Assembly: GCA_003151425.1 (NCBI GenBank)
Contig: PLXO01000236.1
Coordinates: 227-36,098 of the forward strand
Source of the DNA: Acetobacteraceae bacterium
Lineage (GTDB): Bacteria; Pseudomonadota; Alphaproteobacteria; Acetobacterales; Acetobacteraceae
DNA length: 35,872 nucleotides
Reading direction: 5' to 3'
The notes below the pieces were generated by a model, which saw only the letters and a program-made list of their open reading frames with translations, ran no database searches and was not told the DNA's origin. Each line of letters opens with the position of its first letter. The first letter of the stretch is position 1. The translations under genes were made by a program, and so were the position numbers. Shown piece by piece: positions 1-8,797 of the stretch.

Positions 1-1925
1 CCGTGGTAGCCGAACAGCCGGCAGGTGGGATCGCGCACCAGCACGTAGCCGTGCGGGCCGGCCTGCGCCAGCGTTTCACGCCCAAACACCTTGTCGGGCC
101 AGATCATTGTTGACCCGGAACAGGCGATCTCGATGTGCGCCTCGGCGATCTGGTTGCCCTCGGTGTCGCGCAACAGCAGCGTGGTGGACGAGCCTGGGTG
201 GAACGGCGCCGACGCCGGATAAATCAGCACCGCAAAACTCCGCCGCGCGGCGTCGCCCAGTTTCAGGAACAGCGTGGTCGACAATCCCGGCGGCGCGCCA
301 TGATACGATTGCGGTTCATCCCGGTAGGTCATCAGCGTGTTGAACATGTGCGCGCCAAAACTGGATTCCGCGGCATGGCCGGAGGTGCGGTCCTCGTAAC
401 GGAACAGCGCGTGCAGCCAGCCGTCGGCGCCACCGCCGTCGCGGAAGTCGTAGACCAGCTCCGCGTGTCCGCACGCGACCTCGGTCACCTCGTCCAGGTC
501 CAGCGCCAGGCCGTGATCGCGCGGCAGCCGGCCGAGGAAGCGTTCGGCGACCTTGCGCCCGGCCTCGTCGAACACGTCGAGACGCAGCGGCAGGTCGGCC
601 TGGCTCTCGGCCATCGGCGTCGGCTGCACGATGGTGCGGAAGCGGTCGCGCGGCAGCACCGGGAACGGCAGCAGGTAGCCGCGGCCGAGGTCCGCGGACA
701 GGGAGGGGATGCCGGGGTCGGGCTGCAGATCGGCGCGCTCCACGTTCACATGGGCGATGCGGGTGCGGCCGGCGCGGGTCACCTCGTAGCGCGGGCGGAC
801 GACGTGGCGGCCGGCGCGCAGCTCGATCTGGGCGGGCCAGCGCAGGTCGGGCAGCAGCGTCGCGACGTCCAACGCCAGCGAGGCGAACGGGCCGACGGGC
901 TCGGGCAGCGCGACCGGGCGATTGGCGCCCATGTGGTCCAGCGCGACCGCGCCGGGCGGGATCGGCGTCGCGTGGCTGTTCTGCAGCCACAGCACCACGC
1001 GCTCGTCGTCGCGCGGCGCGGGCAGGCCGGCGTAGCGATCGGAGGGCCAGGCGTTGGCGTCGTGGGTGCAGGACAGGCTGGCGCCGTTACCTGCGGCGCC
1101 GCCGATTGAAACGCCCCCGATTGAAACGTCACCGCGCGCGGCGCCAAGGTGTGGTGCGCCGTGGTCCGGGCCAAAAGTGTCCAGCGCGTATTTCACCACG
1201 TCGTGGCCGTTGGCGCCGATCGCGTGCACCAGGAGCTGGCCGGTGAATGCGGGCAGGTCGAAGCGCGCGCGCACCTCGCGGCTGTCGATGGCGAAGCCGC
1301 CGGGGCCGGCGGGCAGCTTCTGCTCCCAGGTTGCGAGCGCGGTGCCGTTGGCGGCATACAGGCGCAGCCAGAGCCGCATCGGTCCGGCGCCGTAGCCGGC
1401 CCAGTAGTTGGCGGAGACCAGCCGCGTGGACAGGCCGTCCTCGTCGCGGAAGAACACGAAGTTGGTCGCGAAGTTCAGCCGATCGAGGTACCGGCTGCGG
1501 TTGGTCAGCAGCTCCGGCGGCAGGCGGACCTCGTCCAGCGTCAGGGTGGTCGCACCTGGCGGCAGTAACGGCTTGATGCGCGCGGCAATCCGGCCGGCGT
1601 CGAAGGCCGCCACCAGCACCGTGTGGGCGCCCGAGCCTGGTAACGCGGTAAGCGGTTGGCCAGTGAGGGCGTGCGCGGTCTGGCCGCCGCGCACGCGGCC
1701 GACTTGCTGGACGTCGTGGACGAACAGGCCGGCGACGTCGGGCAGGTCGGGGTAGAGCGCGAGCAGCGGCTCGGCGATGCCGTCGGGATCATACAGGGCG
1801 ACGGGCGCGGCCTCGCGCAGCCGCGCATACAGCCGGACGATCTTCTCGGCCGCCAGCGGGTGGGCCAGCGCCTTGTACAGAACGTTGCCGCCGGCGCGCT
1901 GGTCGAAGGTCTGGATCTGCAGCAT
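1..1925 (-). CDS. Large hypothetical protein, C-terminus outside the window
   Basis: The frame is open from an ATG at 1925 to the first base, giving at least 641 residues, so the stop lies beyond the window. Codons are strongly GC-biased at third positions, as in neighbouring genes. I do not recognise the family. The protein begins MLQIQTFDQRAGG, shows no signal peptide or membrane segment, and is rich in beta-type segments and aromatic residues. A small internal duplication (VSIGG twice) at about residues 266-275 comes from a 15-bp direct repeat at 1101-1130. It lies downstream of the ELM1-like gene on the same strand, 160 bp away, so the two may be cotranscribed, although a palindromic repeat separates them. 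A role in cell-surface or glycan biology is possible from context only. Confidence 0.75.
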   Translation of the reverse strand, partial: MLQIQTFDQRAGGNVLYKALAHPLAAEKIVRLYARLREAAPVALYDPDGIAEPLLALYPDLPDVAGLFVHDVQQVGRVRGGQTAHALTGQPLTALPGSGAHTVLVAAFDAGRIAARIKPLLPPGATTLTLDEVRLPPELLTNRSRYLDRLNFATNFVFFRDEDGLSTRLVSANYWAGYGAGPMRLWLRLYAANGTALATWEQKLPAGPGGFAIDSREVRARFDLPAFTGQLLVHAIGANGHDVVKYALDTFGPDHGAPHLGAARGDVSIGGVSIGGAAGNGASLSCTHDANAWPSDRYAGLPAPRDDERVVLWLQNSHATPIPPGAVALDHMGANRPVALPEPVGPFASLALDVATLLPDLRWPAQIELRAGRHVVRPRYEVTRAGRTRIAHVNVERADLQPDPGIPSLSADLGRGYLLPFPVLPRDRFRTIVQPTPMAESQADLPLRLDVFDEAGRKVAERFLGRLPRDHGLALDLDEVTEVACGHAELVYDFRDGGGADGWLHALFRYEDRTSGHAAESSFGAHMFNTLMTYRDEPQSYHGAPPGLSTTLFLKLGDAARRSFAVLIYPASAPFHPGSSTTLLLRDTEGNQIAEAHIEIACSGSTMIWPDKVFGRETLAQAGPHGYVLVRDPTCRLFGYH

Positions 1926-1960
1926 GCGTCAATCCCGCGGTTGTGCGACGTGCGTAGTGC

Positions 1961-2089
1961 GTAGGGCGGAAAAGCCATGCCCCCGGACCCCCGGGTCAAG
2001 CGCCCGGGGGCATGCTTGATCCGGGGGGGTAGCGCATTCCGCCGACCCTGCACCGCGATGGCGGAATGCGCTACGCTTTCCCGCCCTAC
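1961..2089. repeat. Nested palindromic intergenic repeat
   Basis: Three inverted repeats lie together. GTAGGGCGGAAAAGC (1961-1975) pairs with 2075-2089 with one mismatch. GTAGCGCATTCCGCC (2029-2043) pairs perfectly with 2060-2074. CATGCCCCCGG (1976-1986) pairs perfectly with 2004-2014. The right outer arm overlaps the 3' end of the ELM1-like gene and supplies its TAG stop. This is a REP-like mosaic; folding in RNA could also attenuate read-through into the next gene. Confidence 0.8.
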
Positions 2090-3021
2090 AGGCGAAGCCG
2101 GCGGCGCAGCTCGGCCGCGGCGAGCGGTGTATCGTTCAGCGGCGCGGTCGGCCAGACCTCGCAGCGTCCGGCGAAACGGCGGATGCGGCCCTCGTCCAGC
2201 AGGGCCCGGTGGAAGGCGTCGATCCGGCGGGACGATCCGGGCAGCGCGGCGAGCAACACCGGCGCCGCGGTGGCGACGGCCTCGGAGACCATGGAGACGC
2301 TGTCCTCGGTGGCGACGATCACGTCAGCCAGGGCGAGCATGCCGAAATACGGATTCTCGCCCTGCCCGTCCCAGACCCAGGCGCCGAGCGGGGCGAGCCG
2401 CTCCCGCAGGGTGCGGATGACGTCCGGGTCGGTGCGGCGCGAGGGCGTCAGCATCAGCCCGACATGGTCGCGCCGCATCATCCCGGCGAGCTGGTCCGCC
2501 AGGGCAACGCCGACCGCCTGGTCCAGCCGATGGCGGCCGTTGGAGCCGCCGACCAGCACCGCGACCAGCGGCCTCGGCAGCGCGGCGACGTGGCCGCGCC
2601 AGGCCTCGGCGGCGTCGGCCAGGCGTTGCGGGGTCACGCGGTGCAGCGCCGTGCGGGTAACCACGACGTTCGGCCCGGTCAGACCGTCGTGCCGGTTGAC
2701 GATGACCAGGTCGAAGTGGCGCGGGTCCATGCGCGGGTGCTGCACCTGGACCACCTGGGCGCCGCGGCGGCGTAGCGCGGCGAGCACCGGCCCCGCCTTG
2801 CCGCCGGCACCGATCACCACGTCGGGCAGGGGGCCTTGGACCGCGTCGGCCACCACGGACAGCGGCGCCGGCCAGAGTCTGGCTGCGATCCACCGCCAGG
2901 GAATCGCGGGCGCCAGGGTGCGGAGTTCGTACCGCAGGCCGGCGGCCTCGGCGAGGCCGATCGCCTGGGCTTGCAGTCCGGCATAGTCATCGCTCAGAAT
3001 CCAGGCGCTGGGGTCCGTCAT
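2086..3021 (-). CDS. ELM1/GtrOC1 family protein (mitochondrial fission ELM1-like)
   Basis: The 311-residue protein matches what I know of the bacterial family named after plant ELM1 (formerly DUF1022), which has a glycosyltransferase-B-like fold. Visible hallmarks are PDVVIGAGGKAGPVLAALRR (about residues 66-85), VQVQHPRMDPRHFDLVIVNRHD (about 91-112), LVAVLVGGSNGRH (about 152-164) and, near the C-terminus, NPYFGMLALADVIVATEDSVSMVSEA, a typical nucleotide-sugar-binding C-terminal segment. Bacterial function is not established; a cell-envelope glycan role is plausible by fold. No clear Shine-Dalgarno precedes the ATG at 3021. The stop codon lies inside a palindromic repeat. The unrecognised large protein follows on the same strand. 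Confidence 0.85.
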   Translation of the reverse strand: MTDPSAWILSDDYAGLQAQAIGLAEAAGLRYELRTLAPAIPWRWIAARLWPAPLSVVADAVQGPLPDVVIGAGGKAGPVLAALRRRGAQVVQVQHPRMDPRHFDLVIVNRHDGLTGPNVVVTRTALHRVTPQRLADAAEAWRGHVAALPRPLVAVLVGGSNGRHRLDQAVGVALADQLAGMMRRDHVGLMLTPSRRTDPDVIRTLRERLAPLGAWVWDGQGENPYFGMLALADVIVATEDSVSMVSEAVATAAPVLLAALPGSSRRIDAFHRALLDEGRIRRFAGRCEVWPTAPLNDTPLAAAELRRRLRL

Positions 3022-3138
3022 GGGCGGGCGCTTGTCGGCGCCGCGCCGAGTGGCGTCAATGCGGCGTGTCGATCCAGGGGGCGCCGACGCGCGGCGTCAG
3101 TCCGGGGCGTCGATCCGGTTAGGATGCGGGAGGTCGCG

Positions 3139-4170
3139 ATGCGGTTCGGACTGTTCGGCAGTGCCCAGGCGAAGCGGGGCGGTCCCGACGTGGACAGCGG
3201 CCTGGGGTTCCGCGACTTCATCGATTACAACGTGGAGGCGGAGGCACTCGGGTTCTACAGCACGTTCCTGGTCGAGCACCATTTCACCGGGTTCGGCCAG
3301 GTCTCGGCCAGCCTGAACCTGCTGACCTGGCTGGGCGCGCGGACGCGGACGCTGCGGCTGGGCACCGCGGTGATCGTGCTGCCGTGGCACAATCCGGTGC
3401 TGCTGGCCGAGCAGGCGGCGACGCTCGACCTGCTGTCCGGCGGCCGGCTGGATTTCGGCGTCGGCCGCGGCTACCGGCACAACGAGTTTTCCGGATTCCG
3501 CATCCCGATGCAGGAGGCGGATGCGCGATACGAGGAAGCGTTGGCGGTGATCACGCGGGCGTGGACCTCGGACGTGCCGTTCACGCATCACGGGAAGTAC
3601 TGGCAGTTCGACGAGGTGATCGTGGAGCCGCCGACGGCGCAGAAGCCTCACCCGCCGTTCTGGGTGGGGGCGGGAAGTCGAGGCTCGATCAGCAAGGTGG
3701 CGGAGCGGGGTTATAATTTGTTGCTGGACCAGTTCGCGCCGTTCGAAGCCACGGGCGAGCGGCTGGCTTGGTTCAAGCAACAGGTGGAGGCGCGCGGGCG
3801 GGTGTTCGACCCGATGGAGGTCGGTGTGGCGCGCGCGTTCTATGTGGCGAAGGACGCGGCGGACAAGCAGGCGGCGCTGGAGCGGCGGCTGGCGGCGCAG
3901 CAGCGGCAGCATGCGCTGGCGCAGACGCCGACGGGGGACAACAAGGCCAGCATCATGTCGTTTGCCGATACGACCGGGGCGAATGAGGACAGCGCGCTGT
4001 ACGGCACGCCGGACGAGATCTGCCGCAAGATCGAGGCGCTGGAGAAGCTGGGCGTGCGGTATCTGCTGCTGACGGGTGGTGGGGCGGCGCGGGACAATCT
4101 GCGCCGGTTCGCGCGCGAGGTGATGCCGGCGTTTACAGGCGGGTCGGCGGCGCTGTCGGCGGCGGATTGA
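3139..4170 (+). CDS. LLM class flavin-dependent oxidoreductase
   Basis: A 343-residue luciferase-like monooxygenase (TIM barrel, FMN-dependent). It starts MRFGLFGSAQ and shows the family segments FLVEHHFTGFG (about 42-52), RLGTAVIVLPWHNPVLLAEQ (about 76-95), LDLLSGGRLDFGVGRGYRHNEF (about 98-119), KPHPPFWVGAG (about 171-181), and a C-terminal GTPDEICRKIEALEKLGVRYLL typical of the group. The start at ATG 3139 is chosen because GGGAGG lies 5-6 bases upstream; the frame remains open further upstream but that part overlaps the opposite-strand ELM1-like gene. The substrate cannot be inferred. It stands alone on the plus strand, diverging from the ELM1-like gene. Confidence 0.92.
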   Translation: MRFGLFGSAQAKRGGPDVDSGLGFRDFIDYNVEAEALGFYSTFLVEHHFTGFGQVSASLNLLTWLGARTRTLRLGTAVIVLPWHNPVLLAEQAATLDLLSGGRLDFGVGRGYRHNEFSGFRIPMQEADARYEEALAVITRAWTSDVPFTHHGKYWQFDEVIVEPPTAQKPHPPFWVGAGSRGSISKVAERGYNLLLDQFAPFEATGERLAWFKQQVEARGRVFDPMEVGVARAFYVAKDAADKQAALERRLAAQQRQHALAQTPTGDNKASIMSFADTTGANEDSALYGTPDEICRKIEALEKLGVRYLLLTGGGAARDNLRRFAREVMPAFTGGSAALSAAD

Positions 4171-4320
4171 GCTGGGTAAGGTCGGGGGCCGCCCTGGAAC
4201 ACGCGAGGGGGAGGAGGCTTTGACCTGCGGTCATCCACACCTGTTGCAGGTGGCCCGCACTTGCCGCCGGGCGGCTGTGGATGCACCAATTCGACCGAAC
4301 CCCACTAGGTCGGTACGGTC

Positions 4321-4647
4321 ATGACCAGCTTGGACCCGCGTCTGCAGTCGGCAGTAGAGAGCATCGTCGCCCTGGTGCATCCCGAGGCGGTGCTCCTGTT
4401 CGGCAGCCGCGCACGCGAGGACGGTGACGACGCCAGCGACTGGGACCTGTTCGTTGTTCTGCCGGACGATGCGCCACCGGGAATCGCCCGGCCGTCGGCC
4501 CTGCGTCGGGCGGCGGCACCTGCGAGGCTGCCGATCCACGCCGTGGCTTGTCGCCGCGGCGTGTTCGAGGCGAAACGAAACGATCCAAACAGCCTCAGCC
4601 ACGACGTCGCGCGCGACGGTGTGGTGCTCTACCGGCGCCCGGCATGA
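4321..4647 (+). CDS. MNT-domain nucleotidyltransferase (antitoxin of HEPN/MNT pair)
   Basis: A 108-residue minimal nucleotidyltransferase. It carries the GSX10DXD signature: G28-S29, then D40 and D42 in SDWDLFVVL. In HEPN/MNT modules the MNT protein is the antitoxin, and several examples inactivate the HEPN RNase by AMPylation. The third acidic residue usually found on the next beta strand (as in a PIDIVV-type segment) appears as His73 in PIHAVA, so catalytic competence is uncertain. The stop overlaps the start of the HEPN gene in ATGA, which indicates translational coupling. A perfect 10-bp palindrome, GGTCATGACC (4317-4326), spans the start codon. Confidence 0.88.
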   Translation: MTSLDPRLQSAVESIVALVHPEAVLLFGSRAREDGDDASDWDLFVVLPDDAPPGIARPSALRRAAAPARLPIHAVACRRGVFEAKRNDPNSLSHDVARDGVVLYRRPA

Positions 4648-5051
4648 GCGACGCCGCGGACTGGATCGCCAGCGCGGACGCTGACGTGGATGCGGCTCAA
4701 CGTTGTCTCGTCGCGCCACCGAACGTGGCGGCAGCGGCCTATCACTGCCAGCAGGCGGCAGAAAAACTGATCAAGGCAGTCCTGGTCGGCCTGCGCATCG
4801 CGTATCCTCGGGGCCGATCGGGTCACGATCTTGGTCTGGCGGCTGCGCAAATTCCGTCTGACCACAAGCTTCGGGAGGCCGCCGAGGCATTCGATGCGAT
4901 TGCCGACTGGTCGATTTCATTCCGCTACCCGGTGGACGATCCATTGCAGGCCGAACCATTGCCGGAGCCGGATGAGATCGCGGCCTGGATCGAACGCATC
5001 GCCGCGTTCCGTGCTGAGGTCGCATTGCTGGTTGCGGCACCGCTGGCTTGA
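4644..5051 (+). CDS. HEPN domain protein (toxin of HEPN/MNT pair)
   Basis: A 135-residue HEPN-domain protein. The N-terminal helix holds YHCQQAAEKLIKAVL (about 33-47), the usual HEPN helix, followed by the RX4H RNase motif R56-GRSG-H61. HEPN toxins of this type are metal-independent RNases held in check by their MNT partner. In the best-studied HepT the motif is RX4HXY and the tyrosine is the AMPylation target; here the residues after His61 are Asp-Leu, so that tyrosine is absent. The start at 4644 overlaps the MNT stop by four bases, matching the coupled layout of such modules. Confidence 0.88.
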   Translation: MSDAADWIASADADVDAAQRCLVAPPNVAAAAYHCQQAAEKLIKAVLVGLRIAYPRGRSGHDLGLAAAQIPSDHKLREAAEAFDAIADWSISFRYPVDDPLQAEPLPEPDEIAAWIERIAAFRAEVALLVAAPLA

Positions 5052-5163
5052 ATCGCAGCCGCGCGACCCGGCATTGGGCGAACGATGGGGAGTGGCCGGG
5101 CCATAGTTTCCTCTCGCCGTCGGTGTGGCCGCCCTTTTCAGCGACGGGCTGAGAGGTATCCGC

Positions 5164-5185
5164 GGTCAGCCTGAAGGTGCTCTAG
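5164..5185. repeat. Half-site of a dispersed repeat at the hutU stop
   Basis: GTCAGCCTGAAGGTGCTCTAG at the end of hutU differs at only a few positions from the right arm of the nested element at 24470-24497 (GTCAGCGTGAACGTGCTCTAG). Its CTAG supplies the hutU stop codon read on the minus strand. Only one arm is visible here. Confidence 0.5.
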
Positions 5186-6846
5186 CGCAACCCCGGCAGG
5201 TCCAGCCCATGGCCCCGAGCGCACGCGATCGCATCCGGATAGCCCGCATCGGCGTGGCGCATCACCCCCGTCGCCGGGTCGTTCCACAGCACCCGCGCGA
5301 TGCGCCTCGCCGCGGCCTCGGTCCCGTCGCAGACGATGACCATGCCGGCGTGCTGGGAGAAACCCATCCCCACCCCACCGCCATGGTGCAGCGACACCCA
5401 GGTCGCGCCGGACGCGCAGTTCAGCAGCGCATTGAGCAGCGGCCAGTCGGAAACGGCGTCGGAACCATCCAGCATCGCCTCGGTCTCCCGGTTCGGCGAC
5501 GCAACGGAACCGGAGTCGAGATGATCACGGCCGATGACAATCGGGGCCTTCACCTCCCCGCGCGCCACCATCTCGTTGAACGCCAGACCCAGCCGATGCC
5601 GATCACCCAGTCCCACCCAGCAGATTCGCGCCGGCAGACCTTGGAAGTGGATGCGCTGGCGCGCCATATCCAGCCAGTTGTGCAAATGCCGGTTGTCCGG
5701 CAGCAGCTCCTTCACCCTCTGGTCGGTGCGGAAGATGTCCTCCGGGTCGCCGGACAGCGCCACCCAGCGAAACGGCCCCACGCCGCGACAGAACAGCGGG
5801 CGGATATAGGCGGGGACGAAGCCCGGGAAGTCGAAGGCGTCGGCCACCCCAGCGTCCTTCGCGCGCTGGCGGATATTGTTGCCGTAGTCGACCGTCGGCA
5901 CGCCCATGCGGTGGAACTGCAACATGGCCTCGACGTGCCCGGCCATCGACCGCGTCGCCGCCTGCTCGACCGATTTTGGATCGCGCTCGCGTTTTGTTTC
6001 CCATTCCGCAATGGTCCAACCCCTGGGAAGGTAGCCGTTGATCGGGTCGTGCGCCGAGGTCTGGTCGGTCAGGATGTCGGGCCGCACACCACGCGCCAGC
6101 AGCTCGGGCAGGACGTCCGCCGCGTTGCCCAGCAGGCCGACCGAGACCGGTCGCCGGTCTCGGCAGGATGCGTCGATGATCGCCAGCGCCTCGTCCAGAT
6201 CGGCGGTGCTGCGGTCGAGGTAACCGGTGCGCAGGCGCATCTCGATGCGGCTGGGCTGGCATTCGACGGCCAGGCACGATGCCCCCGCCATGACCGCCGC
6301 CAGCGGCTGCGCACCGCCCATGCCGCCAAGCCCTGCGGTCAGGATCCAGCGGCCCGACAGGTCGCCGTTGTAGTGCTGCCGTCCGGCCTCGACGAACGTT
6401 TCGTAGGTGCCCTGAACGATGCCCTGCGCGCCGATGTAGATCCACGAGCCGGCCGTCATCTGGCCATACATCATGAGCCCCTTGCGATCGAGCTCGTTGA
6501 AATGATCCCAGGTGGCCCAGTGCGGCACCAGGTTGGAATTGGCGATCAGGACCCGCGGCGCATCTTCGTGGGTGCGGAACACGCCGACCGGTTTGCCGGA
6601 CTGCACCAGCAAGGTTTCGTCAGCCTCCAGCCGGCGCAGCGCGCCCACGATACGATCAAAACTGTCCCAGTCGCGCGCCGCGCGGCCAATGCCGCCATAG
6701 ACCACGAGTTCGCCCGGGCGTTCCGCGACCTCCGGATCCAGGTTGTTCATCAGCATGCGCAACGGCGCTTCGGTGAGCCAGCTTTTTGCCGACAGTTCCG
6801 TACCGCGTGCGGCACGAATGCGGCGCATGTTGTCGATTCGTGTCAC
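5182..6846 (-). CDS. hutU: Urocanate hydratase HutU
   Basis: A 554-residue urocanase, the usual family length. It converts urocanate to imidazolone propionate in histidine degradation, using tightly bound NAD+. Family-specific segments include [36 protein letters not shown] (NAD-binding glycine-rich region), VDYGNNIRQ, the cysteine segment [19 protein letters not shown], and [15 protein letters not shown] near the C-terminus. I take the GTG at 6846 as the start because AAGGAG lies 9 bases upstream; the next in-frame ATG is six codons further in. It follows hutH by 23 bp on the same strand and is presumably cotranscribed with it. The later pathway enzymes (HutI, HutF/HutG) are not in this window. 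Confidence 0.97.
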   Translation of the reverse strand: MTRIDNMRRIRAARGTELSAKSWLTEAPLRMLMNNLDPEVAERPGELVVYGGIGRAARDWDSFDRIVGALRRLEADETLLVQSGKPVGVFRTHEDAPRVLIANSNLVPHWATWDHFNELDRKGLMMYGQMTAGSWIYIGAQGIVQGTYETFVEAGRQHYNGDLSGRWILTAGLGGMGGAQPLAAVMAGASCLAVECQPSRIEMRLRTGYLDRSTADLDEALAIIDASCRDRRPVSVGLLGNAADVLPELLARGVRPDILTDQTSAHDPINGYLPRGWTIAEWETKRERDPKSVEQAATRSMAGHVEAMLQFHRMGVPTVDYGNNIRQRAKDAGVADAFDFPGFVPAYIRPLFCRGVGPFRWVALSGDPEDIFRTDQRVKELLPDNRHLHNWLDMARQRIHFQGLPARICWVGLGDRHRLGLAFNEMVARGEVKAPIVIGRDHLDSGSVASPNRETEAMLDGSDAVSDWPLLNALLNCASGATWVSLHHGGGVGMGFSQHAGMVIVCDGTEAAARRIARVLWNDPATGVMRHADAGYPDAIACARGHGLDLPGLR

Positions 6847-6869
6847 GCAACGGGCTCCTTTAGTTCCGG

Positions 6870-8411
6870 TCAGCCAACGAGGGGCAAAGTTAAAGGCGCG
6901 ACCGCATCGGCCAGTGCGCCACGCTGCACCAGGTCGGTCGCCGCGTGAATGTCGGGGGCGAAGAACCGGTCCTCATCCAGATGCGGCACCCGGGCGCGGA
7001 TCGCGGCACGCACCGCTTCCAGCGCCGCCGATGAGGCCAGCGGCGCGTGGAAGTCGCACGCCTGGGCGGCGGCCAACAGTTCGATGCCCAGCACGCCGGC
7101 CGTGTTCGCCGCCATGTCCAGCAGGCGTCGCGCACCATGCGCCGCCATCGAAACGTGATCCTCCTGGTTGGCCGAGGTCGGAATGGAATCAACACTGGCC
7201 GGCGTTGCGCGCTGCTTGTTCTCCGACACCAGCGCGGCGGCGGTCACCTGCGCGATCATGAAGCCCGAGTTCAGCCCTGGCTTCGGCGTCAGAAACGCCG
7301 GCAGGCCGGACAGCGCCGGGTCGATCAGCATGGCGACGCGGCGCTCGGCCAGCGAACCGACCTCGCACAGCGCCAACGCGATCATATCGGCGGCAAAGGC
7401 CACCGGCTCGGCGTGGAAGTTGCCGCCCGAGAGCGCCTCACCCGCGCCATCGGCGCCGACGAAGATCAGCGGGTTGTCGGTCACGCCGGCGGCTTCCGTC
7501 GCCAGCGTCGCCGCGGCCTGGCGCAGCACGTCCAGCACGGCGCCCATCACCTGCGGCTGACAGCGCAGACAGTACGGGTCCTGCACCCGCTCATCCCCCG
7601 TCAGGTGCGAGGCGCGAATGGCGCTGCCTTCCATCAGGGCGCGCAGCGTCGCCGCCACCTCGATCTGCCCGGGATGGCGACGGGCTGCGTGGATGCGCGG
7701 ATCGAACGGCGTGTCCGAGCCGCGCGCGCCATCGGTCGACAGCGCGCCGGTCACCAGGCCGGCACCCAGCAACGTTTCGGCTTCGAACAATCCGGCGAGC
7801 GCATAGGCGGTCGAGAACTGCGTGCCGTTCAATAGCGCCAGCCCCTCCTTCGGCCCAAGCGTGACCGGCGCCAGTCCGTGCGCTGCGAGTGTCGCGGCCG
7901 CCGGGCCTGCGACGCCGTTGGAGATGATCTCGCCGACGCCCAGCATCGCCGCCGTCATGTGTGCCAGCGGGGCCAGATCGCCCGACGCGCCAACCGAGCC
8001 CTGCGCGGGGATGACCGGGATCAGGTCGCGGCGCAGCATCGTCTGCAGAAACTCCAGTGTCTGCGGACGCACCCCAGAAATGCCCTGTCCCAGGCTGGAC
8101 AGTTTCAGCGCCATCATCAGCCGGGCGACCGCGACAGGCATGGCGAGGCCCACGCCGGCGGCGTGCGACAGCACGATGTTCCGTTGCAGCACCTCCAAGT
8201 CGTCGGCACCGATACGGATATGCGACAATCGCCCGAAGCCCGTGTTGATGCCATACACGGGCGCGCCGCGCGACAGGATGGCAGTAACCGCCTCCGCCCC
8301 CGCGGCAACCGCGGATTGGCAGGCGGGGTCAAGCGTTGGGGCGGCGCCGCGCCAGATGGCGCGCCAGTCCGACAGCGTTGTCTGCCCGGGCGTCAGAATG
8401 AGATCCGTCAC
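6870..8411 (-). CDS. hutH: Histidine ammonia-lyase HutH
   Basis: A 513-residue lyase that removes ammonia from L-histidine to give urocanate, the first step of the hut pathway. The Ala142-Ser143-Gly144 triad in [15 protein letters not shown] forms the MIO electrophile; its position matches that of characterised bacterial enzymes. Other family segments are YGINTGFG near the N-terminus, [36 protein letters not shown] and [11 protein letters not shown]. The start is GTG at 8411, preceded by GGAGGGG 3-4 bases upstream. It is the first of a two-gene hutH-hutU operon read on the minus strand. No HutC-type regulator gene is visible nearby. Confidence 0.97.
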   Translation of the reverse strand: MTDLILTPGQTTLSDWRAIWRGAAPTLDPACQSAVAAGAEAVTAILSRGAPVYGINTGFGRLSHIRIGADDLEVLQRNIVLSHAAGVGLAMPVAVARLMMALKLSSLGQGISGVRPQTLEFLQTMLRRDLIPVIPAQGSVGASGDLAPLAHMTAAMLGVGEIISNGVAGPAAATLAAHGLAPVTLGPKEGLALLNGTQFSTAYALAGLFEAETLLGAGLVTGALSTDGARGSDTPFDPRIHAARRHPGQIEVAATLRALMEGSAIRASHLTGDERVQDPYCLRCQPQVMGAVLDVLRQAAATLATEAAGVTDNPLIFVGADGAGEALSGGNFHAEPVAFAADMIALALCEVGSLAERRVAMLIDPALSGLPAFLTPKPGLNSGFMIAQVTAAALVSENKQRATPASVDSIPTSANQEDHVSMAAHGARRLLDMAANTAGVLGIELLAAAQACDFHAPLASSAALEAVRAAIRARVPHLDEDRFFAPDIHAATDLVQRGALADAVAPLTLPLVG

Positions 8412-8487
8412 TCACCCCTCCACACTCGCTCATGCTGCGGAACAAAGCCCATGCCGTAGACCAGAGAAATGCCACTAAGATACTTGA

Positions 8488-8790
8488 CTAGGCGGCCTTC
8501 CAGCCAAGAATTTCTGCGAGGTCTGTGAAGCATGTGGGACAGACCCAATCGTATCCTGCACCCTTTGGGCAATCTGGCCCCGTAGCATAGCCCTCATGCA
8601 GAATTTCAGGTTCATCAAACTCCGCGAATTTAGTCCCACAGGCTGCGCAATGATCGTGATCCCAGCTCTCGCTCCAGCGGGCATAGCGTCGAAAGTGCAG
8701 GGTGAGACCGGCCAGATGGCGAGCGTTGTCGACCCGCCACTGATCAGGACCGCCGTCGCGGGTGTGGTCACTGCTGGTCACACCAGACAT
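8488..8790 (-). CDS. Small cysteine-rich hypothetical protein
   Basis: A 100-residue protein with four cysteines in two CXXC pairs: HDHCAACGTKFAEFDE in the middle and WVCPTCFTDLAEILGW at the C-terminus, a likely zinc-binding pair, with an additional lone cysteine between them in GPDCPKG. It resembles conserved uncharacterised alphaproteobacterial proteins with a WSETWDHDHC-type segment, but I know no function. It lies between hutH and a periplasmic binding protein gene on the same strand, 76 bp upstream of hutH and 7 bp after the stop of the binding protein gene, so it may be part of that transcript. The exact start is uncertain. Confidence 0.75.
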   Translation of the reverse strand: MSGVTSSDHTRDGGPDQWRVDNARHLAGLTLHFRRYARWSESWDHDHCAACGTKFAEFDEPEILHEGYATGPDCPKGAGYDWVCPTCFTDLAEILGWKAA

Positions 8791-8797
8791 GCCTTCA

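Noticed and set aside
135..1109. Long plus-strand frame opposite the large hypothetical gene
   Set aside because: Its translation is rich in Arg, Gln and Val as expected for the antisense of a GC-rich gene, and the minus-strand frame has coherent protein-like composition.
5125..6948. 607-codon plus-strand frame
   Set aside because: It is the complement of hutU, whose family identity is certain.
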